Shown here piece after piece: positions 21,197 to 31,048 of a DNA stretch of 64,000 nucleotides. Source of the stretch: Neurospora intermedia (taxonomy: Eukaryota; Ascomycota; Sordariomycetes; Sordariales; Sordariaceae); contig BTPP01000005.1 in NCBI GenBank assembly GCA_037102815.1, forward strand, positions 2,790,001 to 2,854,000, written 5' to 3'. Below the pieces are notes generated by a model. That model was not told the DNA's origin. It searched no databases and saw only the letters and a program-made list of their open reading frames with translations. How positions within the stretch are numbered: the stretch's first letter is position 1; every line of letters starts with the position of its first letter. A program made the position numbers and the translations under genes.

Positions 21197-22639
21197 TCAT
21201 GCCCTCTCCTCACCTTCAACATCCTCATCCACATTACCAACCCCGCCACTAATTCTCCTTTCCCTGTCCCTATCCCTCGGACTAGCCAATGGACTAGGCG
21301 ACGCCGCAGCCGTGAGCCCAACCAAGCTCCCGTTCATCGGCGCAGAAGTAAATCCCCCACCGATACTGCCACTGATACTCTCCGCCCTTCCATGCCCCAG
21401 CAGCCCACTCCTCACACTAGCTGCGTCTCCTCCAGCACCCGGCCCGCCCATGGCCTGCTTCGCGTAGAAGCTGTTCCTGTCGCTGGCTAGGATTCCTGTA
21501 GTAGACGAGTAAATGCTTGTGCGATCGTTGGCCAAGCCATTGGGTCCACGGTATAAGCCACCGGGCGTAGTGGCGCCGGTAATGCCCCCACTTGCACCAC
21601 CTTCCATGTTGGAACTGAGGACGCTGAGAGGAAGAGACTCGCGACTGCCTCCGAAGAGAGAAGAGGGCGCGAGAGCACGGACCGAGGCGTCAGTGTCGAA
21701 GGAGCGGCGACGGCGGCGCTTGGAGGAGGATGCGAGGGTTAGGATGGAGGCGTTGTCGGTCAGCAGGTTGTTCGCCGTGGCGGTGTGGTACGTTGTTGGG
21801 TAGAAAGGCGAGTTTCCACCCTGACCCGGGGGCACAAGATGGGCTGGAATGGCGGAGACGGGAGTGGCCGTCGTTGGGAAAGGCTGGTTGAAGTGAATGA
21901 CTTGTGAGTTGGAGTGCTGAGAATGATGGTTGTGATGGTGGTGATTAGGGCTGTTGGACGTATTGGTGCTGTTCTGGTTGCTGTTGTTGTGCATGGCAGC
22001 GGCGCCATTGGGCATCAAAGATTGTATTGTCGTCAGGGTTGTAGTCAAGGAGCGGACAGACGGCGCGGGGGACGAAAAGGTGCTATCATTTCCCCGGCGG
22101 GAGTCGATATTTAGGGTGCGAGTTGTGCCAGTGACCGAGGAGGCCCCGTAGGACGGCGCGGCCATAGAACACGCGGTCTCGTGATCGGTGACGACAGTTG
22201 GAGCTATAGTCGATCGACCGCCCATGGTTGGGGGTGGGCGGCCGTCGGCGGACAACCTGACAGACTCATCGGAAGGTTCATTAGATGTTGTGCTCGATGT
22301 TCTCGCGCTTCTTGCCGAAGATAGCGAATAATGACTGGTCGGCGGCGGGGTCAGGGCGATCTGGATGTGGTCCGAGTTGGAACGACCAACGGCTGCGTAT
22401 GGGTTGTTGTCGGTCTGTTTCTTGAGGTTGTTTCGCTTGGAGCTGGCATGTCGAACAGCATCGCCGGGCTTCATGCTCTTCAACTTTTTCATCAGCGACG
22501 AGAAGGGTCGTCGGCGACCAGTCCTCTCGGGACGATCATCACGGTCTGGCATAGGGTCAGCGACTGAATGACGGCTGAACTGGCTCAGTGGTGGAGCAGA
22601 ATTGCTTCGATGGCGAAAGGCAGAGGCAAAGGAATGCAT
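21197..22639 (-). CDS. Ser-rich, intrinsically disordered protein of unknown function (480 aa)
   Basis: Single-exon frame from MHSFASAFRHRSNSAPP to a stop at 21197. No catalytic domain, membrane segment or signal peptide is evident. There is a basic N-terminal patch (RRRPFSSLMKKLKSMKPGD), many Ser/Thr-rich segments, a His/Asn-rich stretch (PNHHHHNHHSQHSNS) and a KRRRRRSFDTDASVRALAPS segment that resembles a nuclear-localisation signal followed by a phosphorylatable serine. The C-terminus is Gly/Ser/Arg-rich and ends acidic. The frame is intact over 1.4 kb with no stops and coding-like base composition, so it is probably a real gene, perhaps a regulatory or signalling scaffold. Orthologues appear plausible in related fungi, but I could not check. 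It is divergent from mlh3 across a 2-kb shared upstream region. Confidence 0.7.
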   Translation of the reverse strand: MHSFASAFRHRSNSAPPLSQFSRHSVADPMPDRDDRPERTGRRRPFSSLMKKLKSMKPGDAVRHASSKRNNLKKQTDNNPYAAVGRSNSDHIQIALTPPPTSHYSLSSARSARTSSTTSNEPSDESVRLSADGRPPPTMGGRSTIAPTVVTDHETACSMAAPSYGASSVTGTTRTLNIDSRRGNDSTFSSPAPSVRSLTTTLTTIQSLMPNGAAAMHNNSNQNSTNTSNSPNHHHHNHHSQHSNSQVIHFNQPFPTTATPVSAIPAHLVPPGQGGNSPFYPTTYHTATANNLLTDNASILTLASSSKRRRRRSFDTDASVRALAPSSLFGGSRESLPLSVLSSNMEGGASGGITGATTPGGLYRGPNGLANDRTSIYSSTTGILASDRNSFYAKQAMGGPGAGGDAASVRSGLLGHGRAESISGSIGGGFTSAPMNGSLVGLTAAASPSPLASPRDRDRERRISGGVGNVDEDVEGEERA

Positions 22640-24654
22640 GTTGAACGAGAGACGGTGTGATGAATGGGTGCGAGGTCAGAGAGAACGAGGGGGTAGGTAG
22701 CGCAAAGAGTGGACAAGGTTTCAGATGAGAGGAGAATGAGTACCGTGGTGACAAGATGTAGCCGTCTCGGTCATGATGGTTGTGGCAGAGCAGAGCAGGA
22801 GCTGGAGAAGATGGTGCCAGTCCAGTCGAATTACACGGGCGCGATTAGTAGAGTCGATCGATGTCGATATCTGGCGGATATGGTTATGGATCCGTGCGGT
22901 AGTGCAGTCGCAAAGCAAGGGTCGTCGTCGTCTTAGCAGCCCGAGTGGCAGTGGCAGCGGCGGAGGCCAGTCGCAGAAGGTCGAGCAGTACCAGTAGTCG
23001 TCAAATCATCAGTCGCGGGTCGGTGGAATAGTAGGTTCTGGATGTTTGCTTGCTCGGGTCTAGTGTAGGTACAGGTAGAGGTAGCGTGTAGCTAAGAAAA
23101 ATGGATGGTCGCCAGAGGAAGAAGGAAAGAAGATCAGGGCGCGTGTTGAATGGGCGACGGGACGATCGCCAAGGCCAGCGAGTTTCACCTGCTTTTAGTT
23201 AGGTGTGTTTGCTGTGTCCGAACAGTACTGTACCACTTCCCTAACCGGCGGCTTCTGCACTGACTGCACTGACGGGACTGGTCCTTGGGGCAGATTGCAA
23301 CCCAGGTACGGTGGTCTTGTAACGACCAAACGGTTTCACCTTCCTGTCGCCGAGAGGAAGGACGGACTGAAGGGGATAGCTGTAGGTAGCGAGGAAGGAA
23401 GTGGATGGTGAACGGTGAGATGGAAAGAGGAGTGTCAAGTTGTATCGAATACGTATCGATTGAGGTCGGTCGGTCGAGTCAGTTGCGAACGTAAGTAGCG
23501 TCAGTGCTTCTTTGACGGGCCTGTCGGCAAGGATATGTACACTAGACGTAGAATGCGATCATGCGACCTGTTGATTGATTGACAGGTCGAGACACGGTCG
23601 CGATTTCCCTCAGGGACGAGTAAGAACAATTCGGTTCAGTTGTATTGGCAATTGAAAGGATAAATAATACCAACTCAGCGACTTGAAGTATGTAGAGTGG
23701 TCACAGGGTATGTATGACAAAGAACTGTGATCGATTGCTGACTCTGAAAAGTACCACCACTACGACGAAGAGATGATGACAGCATCTGTGTCGCGTCTTT
23801 GTTCACTTTATTGGAACGGCAACGGCGCATGAGGTGAGTGGACTTTGGGTCAGCTGGGGTACAGTAACGACCCTAGTGGATGCAACTAATCCAAACTCTA
23901 TGGGGAGTCTCGGAAACATCTTGCATTTGCCAAGTATTTCGCATTTACTGGGGTTCCAGTCACATACAAGCTGGGTGAGTCCTGGCTGACAGGATACTTG
24001 CAATTACTAGGTAGGTGACTGCTTATATGGACTTGCATTTTCTGGATGTTGCACTTACTGGGATTTCTACTGTACTGAATTGTACAAGGTGCACTGCACT
24101 GTCATTTTCCACTGCAGCCGACTGCGACGGCACGGCGACTGCTCAGAAAAAGGATCCACCATGTTCGGGCGGGCCTTTCCGATCTGTGGAACCAAATGTT
24201 TCGACCCCTGGGGTCCGCTGTGGAGCTCCTGCTCTCACGTGCCTTGCCAAGAGCCATGGCCATCAAGGTTCACTTCAGTTGTCTCTTGTCGGGGACTCGG
24301 GGTGGCCAGTGCCAAGACAGAGAGAGCTTTGACCTGACGTCTTCTTTCTCTTTTGTGCTTTGGTTGATTCTGAATGGCTTCATCCAAGCTGCTTCCTTCA
24401 ACTGCACCCGCTACTTTTAATTGACAAGTCTTGATTACGGGCATTGACTGACGCCCATACATTAACCCATCGCGCTTTTCATTTTCTTGCTTAAGTCACT
24501 TCCATTCCATTCCCTGGCTGCCTCTCTCGGGCAGGTCCCGTCCTCTTAGAACTCACCTTCCAGAGCTCAACAGCCCAGTGTCTGTTTGCATCGCCGACCA
24601 CCCGCCGCGACCTTTTTGCCAAAAAGTCATGTTGGACTCAAATCATTCACTGCA
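22640..24654. other. divergent promoter region between the 480-aa gene and mlh3
   Basis: No gene recognised on either strand. The left part (22640-23200) is probably the leader of the minus-strand gene. TACTAGGTAGGTGACT near 24008 is one of the CTAGGTAGG motifs common in this genome. Confidence 0.5.
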
Positions 24655-27524
24655 ATGTCCATCCAACCACTCCCTGGGGATGTTATCGCCCAGATCAAGT
24701 CTTCAACAGTTATCACCTCCCTGAACGGCGTTGTTGATGGCCTGCTTCGAAACTCACTCGACGCCAGTGCAACCAAGATCAATATTTCTGTCGACTACAG
24801 CCGTGGAAACTGCTCGGTTGAGGACAATGGGCTCGGTATACCTCCAGCCTGTTTTCGTGAGGAGGGCGGTCTCGGCAAGCTTCACTATACCTCGCGATAT
24901 CCGCCACATCCCGATTTCCATGGAAGACATGGCCAGTTCCTAGCTTCTTTGGCAGCTTTGTCTCTGCTTTCCATCTCTTCTCATCACCATGAACACCGCT
25001 CACATAACGCTTTAACGATTCACAACTCTCGAATCGTGGCCCGCAACACTCCTGCTCTTCCCGAAGAGCGTGTTCTGGCCTTCCCAAGTGGAACGCGTGT
25101 TACTGTTCGCAACCTTTTCGGCTCCATGCCCGTCCGCGTAAAGCAGAGGGCCACTCAAATCGAACGACTGGGCACGGCTAAGAGCCTTGACCAACTCGTC
25201 CATACCATTGTTTCCCTCCTTCTTCCTTGGCCAAACGAGGTCACTGTATCCGTCCGAGACGCACTTTCTCAACATTTTGTTACGCTTCGCACTTCCGGGA
25301 TAGCCAACCAGTTCCAAGACAGTCGGAACCTTGCTGATGGACTGGTGCTGCGGGCCTCCAGCCTTTTTGCTCAAGCTTCACTGACTGAGGAACAGGACTC
25401 CAAGTCATGGGTTCCAGTTGGAGCCTCCGCACCTGGTGTTTCTGTGAGCGGCTGCTTCTGTCTCGTCCCTGTAGCAACAAGGCGGGTGCAATTCATGTCT
25501 TTGGGCATACGACCCCTATCAAATGAAAACGACTCCAATATTTTGTACGAGGAGGTCAACCGCGTATTTGCAAATTCCGGGTTTGGCATCATCGAAGAAG
25601 CAGCACTCAACGAAGGGCAGCCAAGGAGGAGAGAAGGATTCACTTTGAAAGAACTCAAGTCAAGAAAAGGAATTGATCGATGGCCCATGTTCTTTCTTCA
25701 AGTCATCATGTCCGGACAAGAGGGTTCTCTGAATGCCGATCACTTTCTAGACGAAAGGCAGCAGGACCCCTCGATCATCACCGACCTTCTTCAGGTGATA
25801 GCCTACGAGTTCTTAAAGAAACACCATTTCCGGCCCAAGTCTGTCAATTCCTTGGAAAGAATCAAATCTTCAAGGGGCTCATTGCCCGAGTCCAGTGGTC
25901 TCAAAAGGTCTGGCTCCTCTTCATCCTCACAGGCAGCCTCCAGTCGCAACAAGAAGCACACCCCCTCGGGACTAGCGCGATCGACTCCCAGTAGTTCTTG
26001 GGCCAGCTCAGTCAACCGTCATATTAAAGAAGGTAGCTTAGCCTTTTCTACAGACGAAGCCGTCAAACCTGCCAGCACAGCTACTCAAAATGTGGAAATC
26101 GTCCCGTGGGCTCAAAATCCACTCTTTGACAGAGCCGGTAAGCTCATACGAAAGCCGTTCGAGGATGTCGAGCCACGTCCATCAAGTAATGCTCCCTTCG
26201 CGTCACGGGGACCGAGTCGACAGTCCAGTCTGCCCCCATGCTTGGATAGCAGCAAGACGGACAACTGTGTGGAGTGGGTAGATCCCACTACGAATACCAG
26301 AACACTCATAGATCCGCGGACTGGCTTTGTGATTCGACCCCATTCTGCCCCCGGAACGAGACCTCGAGACACTCTGAAGCCACGTCAAAAGGAGTCACTA
26401 CGTCAAGGTGGTGTCCCGGCGTCAAGAAGAACTGCTTTCAAGCCTGTCGAAGCTCCCATACCCCATGTGCCCGGGTTGTACGAGTCTTCGGAGCAAGGCG
26501 CTCATCATAGCTGTAGTCGCCACTCTATGGGAGCTGTCAATGTGGAACTAACCAATGGAGGGGCCTTGGTTACCTTGCAGGGCCGAATCTCCAGAGATGC
26601 CCTGCGTACGGCAATTGTCGTTGCACAAGTTGATAAGAAATTCATCCTTGTCAAACTGGCTCCCACGGAAGTAGACAAAGTCTCTCCCAGCTCCGACGTT
26701 GACCGAAGCGTCCTGATGCTGATCGATCAGCATGCGGCTGACGAGCGAATCCGCGTCGAAGATTTGATGAAATCTTATTTCACTATCGTCCGCCGCTCAG
26801 ATGCCACAGAGTGGGACCAAATGATGGCCCAAACGCAATCCCTACAACGCCCTCTCCGCTTCGACCTGTCAAAGCAAGACGGGAACCTTCTTGTCAGATA
26901 CAAAGCACACTTCGAGTACTGGGGCATTTTCTACGAAGTCTTCGCACGCCAGGAACACTCGACGAGGTTCACCGTGGAAGTACAGTCACTGCCACCCAGC
27001 GTTTTGGAGCGGTGTCGGTTGGAGCCGCGAGTGCTGGTCGAGTTGCTTCGGAAGGAGATATGGAGGCTGAATGACAACCCCGGTCGGGGCTTGTCTGCGA
27101 GTCGTGGGATCAGCGCCACCCAGAAAGAGGGAGAACGTGACTGGGTCGCTAGGTTCCATGATTGCCCGGAAGGTATGTTGGAGTTGTTGAATTCTAGGTC
27201 TTGTAGAAGTGAGTTCTTCTTTGCTCCCTCGACATGAGAGGTCATTATGCTAACAAGTCAGGCGCCATCATGTTCAACGACGAACTGTCTCTGGATGAAT
27301 GCAGCAGCTTGGTCTTGCGGCTGGCCAATTGTGCATTCCCGTTTCAATGTGCACATGGGCGACCGTCTATGGTTCCCCTTCTCGATCTGGGTGGTGGGTT
27401 CACTCCCTATTTGGATTCGACTCTTCCGCACGATCTTGGCAGGACTCGAGGCGAGGGAAAAGGCAAGAACAACTTGTGGTCTGAATTGAGGAGTTGGAGA
27501 CGGGCTAAGATCAAAGACCAGTGA
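24655..27524 (+). CDS. mlh3: DNA mismatch-repair protein MLH3 (MutL family endonuclease)
   Basis: Partner of MLH1 in mismatch repair and in meiotic crossover resolution. Two exons (24655-27208, 27262-27524; intron GTGAGT...CAG) give 938 residues. The N-terminal GHKL ATPase shows [31 protein letters not shown] and [17 protein letters not shown]. The C-terminal endonuclease domain has [12 protein letters not shown] (from residue 691, the DQHA-x2-E-x4-E metal motif), SCRSAIMFND spanning the splice junction, and CAHGRP (about 881). Thus the nuclease motifs are intact. The residue aligned with the general-base Glu of MutL ATPases is Gly29 (VVDGLLRNS). The middle 350 residues are a disordered linker with [19 protein letters not shown] chose 24655 because [14 protein letters not shown] fits the family start; the upstream extension does not. 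Confidence 0.93.
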
Positions 27525-28696
27525 ACCTGGCAAACTCGACATATAGGCATCTTGAGATGATTATCTGGGGCTCTTGATATTGTGTACAAACCATTTTTCA
27601 TGAGAAGATGACATTCCAGACACATACTTTCCTGGCATGAGTTGATTTTTACCGCTTCAGTTGGCAACTGCGGAAGATACAGGAAGACGGTTGATTGGAA
27701 TGTTTGAGTGGAGGACTTCAGATCAAGAGGGGTCATATGTTGGCGCTGTCGATGGCTTTGAACTTTGCGACACGCCAAAATCTCACTGACGGTGTCTGAT
27801 GCCATGCATCGTCACTCCACAACTTTCGGGCACCTCTGACCAGTCACGAATCACGTTTCGACTAGCGAGTAAAAATCTCTTCGCGTAAGCAGCTATGCGT
27901 CGATATTACTTCATGATAATTATGACGATGGGCATGTCGACGGAAACAAAAAAAAAGGCGGAGTGGTGTCTTCAAAGACTGCGGGCAATAGCCAGGCCGC
28001 CAGTGCAACATGGTTCATGCCGTGAAACATGGGATTGCAACCGCATTCTGAATGAACCATCAACCGATGATCAACCGAGGCGAGCGGGTACCAGGATTCG
28101 CCCCTCCCATTCTGCTATCTGACCGAACGGATGGAAGGATTCCAGCGAGCGGAGAAGGTGTGTGATGCCGGGGTGCGAGCGCAAATGTGTTTGTCCTATC
28201 CCTACCATAGTAGACGTACAGTTCAATGCTTGAAGGGTTGTTAGCATAAGACTTGCACCCTCTTTTAAGAAAGGAGAGGCTAAGGATTGCAGCATTCCTA
28301 TTGGTTCAAGCCACCGCAAAACCAAACCAGCGTGTGTCTCACTCACATGCACCAAAACATTGATTCCATTCACAGTGGGCAATAACGAACGAGACGCTGT
28401 CACGCTACTGTAGGGCTCTAGTATAGCCAACCTGAAAGTAGTAAAAGAGGTCTCTGTAAGTACCACGCTAACGGAACTTTAAGGGGTGAGCTGTACATCT
28501 ATCTACTCCACTACCGGACAAGACATGCAAATACATATCCGGAAACTGAGGGGTGGGCACAAGTTCACAAAGTGCATCAGTATAAGTAGCCTTTGTCCCC
28601 TTTGTCCTACAATGCTCAAGCCTCCTACGTCACTTCAGCTTTAAACACGAGAGAGAAAAAGGGCCTGCTCATGCTACCCACCTCAGTATCATCAGT
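27525..28696. other. intergenic between mlh3 and the mpaB-like gene
   Basis: No supported gene. A 131-codon minus-strand frame (28071-28466) has no recognisable domain. The region just before 28697 is the likely leader. Confidence 0.45.
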
Positions 28697-30221
28697 ATGA
28701 ACACCACGACACCATCACCACCCTATAGCCTCATGTCAGCCATCATGCCCTCTTTACATTTACCAACCAGTCTTGCCTGGAGCTGGACCACCATCCTCAC
28801 CGTGTTTATCCCCTCTTACCTCCTCCTTATTCGCTACCTCCGCTTCCAGCGCCTGCACTCCTACCGCGCCCGCTTCCCGCAATACTTTTCCCCGGATGGC
28901 TCCCCCACCAATCTGGATAAAATGACCCTTCAAGACGCCCACCAAATCCACATGGATCTCTCCCAGCGCGAGTTTCCTTACCTCTACAGGCGCTCCCTCT
29001 TCTTCGCCCTCTTCAAGACCTACTCGATCCCCTCCATCTCGTCCCTTTTGCTAGCAACAGGCCAACTTTCCGCGACCAAAAGCGCTTCCAAGCGAGCCAC
29101 CGACACCGAGGTCCTGATTGGGGAAATCATCATCAACCCGCCCTGGGAGAAGAGGGGACTGGAGGCGCTGGCGAGAATGAACTGGTTGCATGGCCGGTGG
29201 CAGAAGGCGGGACGGATCAGGAACGGGGATATGCTGTACACGCTGAGCATGTTTGCGCTGGAGCCGGCGAGGTGGATCGGCAGGTGGGAGTGGAGAGAGG
29301 TGAGTGTGGTGGAGAGGTGTGCGTTGGGTGTGGTGTGGAGGGAGGTGGGGGAGTTGATGGGGATTGGGATGGAGGATTTGGACAGGTTTGGGAAGAAGAA
29401 GAAGAAGGAGGGGGAGGAGGATGAGGGAGAAGAGGAGGAGAGTGGACTGGAGTGGATGGAAAAAATGCAGCGGTGGAGTGATTGGTATGAAGATACGGAG
29501 GTGCGGTATACCGAGAGCAACGAGAAGGTGGCGCAACATACGGTGGATTTGTTGCTGTTGAGCCAGCCAAGCTTTTTGAGAGGCGTTGGGAAAGGGTTCA
29601 TTGGGGTGTTGATGGGGAAGAAGTTGAGGGAGACTATGAAGTATGTTTTCCTCCTCCCTTCCTTTTTTTTTTTTTTTTTCTTCTCTCCCCCCCCCCCCCC
29701 CCCCCCCCCCCCCCGCTTCTTGCTTTGCCCACCCCGGTGTGTGAGATACTAACCGTCGTCCTACGTCTAGTTTCCCCGAACCGCCTCAATGGCAAGAAAA
29801 GACCCTAACCTGGATCCTCCTCTTCCGCCGCTGGTTGCTCCTCCACCTCAGCCCTCCCCGACCCGAGTGGATGGTCCTCCACAAAATCGACAAAGACGTC
29901 GACCCAGCCACGGGAAAGTATCATTACAACGTATACGAACTTGACCCGTGGTATGTGAAGCCGACGTTTTGGAACCGCTGGGGACTGTCGGCCCTACTGA
30001 GTCGCTTGGCTGGGGCTCCGGTTCCGGGTGATGGGGGTAGCAGGTTCCAGCCGGAGGGCTATCACATCCATGAGGTTGGCCCCGAGAAATTGAGGGGGCA
30101 GGGGAAGGAAGAGATTGACGAGATGGTAAGGGATTTGGAGAGGAGGAGATTGGAGGTGTTGGCTAAGGGTGGTTGCATTGGTGGTACCGGTGGGGGGAGG
30201 TGTCCTATGGGACTTGCATAG
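28697..30221 (+). CDS. ER-bound oxygenase, mpaB / rubber-oxygenase (DUF2236) family
   Basis: Two exons (28697-29640, 29771-30221) encode 464 residues. An N-terminal membrane anchor (about residues 28-50, WTTILTVFIPSYLLLIRYL) is followed by the DUF2236 fold: LARMNWLHGRW, GDMLYTLSMFALEPARWI and WREVGELMGI are family hallmarks, with His and other polar residues that bind haem b in characterised members. MpaB of the mycophenolic-acid pathway cleaves a farnesyl side chain and Lcp cleaves rubber; most fungal members have unknown substrates. An acidic/lysine insert (KKKKKEGEEDEGEEEESG) interrupts the middle. The C-terminal exon has DPWYVKPTFWNRWG and ends GGGRCPMGLA. The intron contains T17 and C28 runs. 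No biosynthetic partner genes flank it. MITE copy 3 begins 53 bp after the stop. ATGs at 28733 and 28745 are alternative starts. Confidence 0.82.
29663..29714 (+). repeat. T17 and C28 homopolymer runs inside the mpaB-like intron
   Basis: T 29663-29679 and C 29687-29714, separated by CTTCTCT. They form an unusually long polypyrimidine tract within a 130-nt intron. Confidence 0.9.
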
Positions 30222-30273
30222 GCTGTACAAGCTATTGAAGTGAAAAAGCGGCTATCGATAGAATGTAAATATA

Positions 30274-30550
30274 CAATCCAGTACTGGTTTGTTTGTTAGT
30301 TCGAGACCTCGTATCAACTTTCCTATGCGTTTTCATAGCTAATTAATGCGTGATCTTATCTTGGATACGCCATTTTTAATATTCAAAATGCTATATTAAG
30401 TTGAACCAATATCTTTTGTCTTTTATACTAGCCATTTTGATTTATTTTCATAAGGTTTAGGACTACTAGGGCTAGATTTCGTCTAGTGTATAGAGTACTA
30501 TGGTACAGTACCTAGTGTACCAAGCTAACAAACAAACCAGTCCTGGACTG
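30274..30550. mobile_element. MITE copy 3 (277 bp)
   Basis: Left end CAATCCAGTACTGGTTTGTT and right end AACAAACCAGTCCTGGACTG are inverted repeats, flanked by TA at 30272-30273 and 30551-30552. Interior motifs such as TTCGAGACCTCGT and AGCTAATTAATGCGTGATC are shared with copy 1. Confidence 0.88.
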
Positions 30551-31048
30551 TAAAGGCATGGAGAGTGAAGGACAACGGCCTGTGGGAACAAACGGGAGCA
30601 GTCACCTGCATGCCTCGAGCTTAACAATGTATCGTCACGCATCAACCCTGACCCGCCTTTTGGTCCAAGTCGCCCGCTTCTGGACCTGTTGTTGATGTAT
30701 GAATCATGGAAACACAACGGCTTTTCCTTGCGTTATGATAAGTAAGAACATGATGAAAAGTTTTTCTCTCTCTTCCAATCTGGCAAGGACCTCTCGATCG
30801 TAGATACCGATGCTAGTAATGTGAGGAGTGACGCTCAATGACATGGAGGTTGTATACATGGTACATGGCGAGTGTAACCCTAACCCTGAATTGACATGAT
30901 GTGTTGAACTGAAAGGAACTGAACCACTTTTCCGTGGCCGCTGCCATCGAGTCTGGTGACCTCCGAATCAGGTTATCTGGCTTGCAATATCCCGAGCACC
31001 ACCACTTGCGCCCATCATCCCAGGATCGCTTCACTTAGGGCCCGCATC

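Noticed and set aside
28071-28466. 131-codon minus-strand frame between mlh3 and the mpaB-like gene
   Set aside because: No domain, signal or splice support; composition is not clearly coding.
29051-29601. Pro/Ser-rich minus-strand frames of up to 193 codons
   Set aside because: Antisense of the mpaB-like exon, including its Glu/Lys-rich insert.
30874-30886. CCCTAACCCT, telomere-like
   Set aside because: Only two units, in ordinary intergenic DNA between active genes; too short to be an interstitial telomere of significance.
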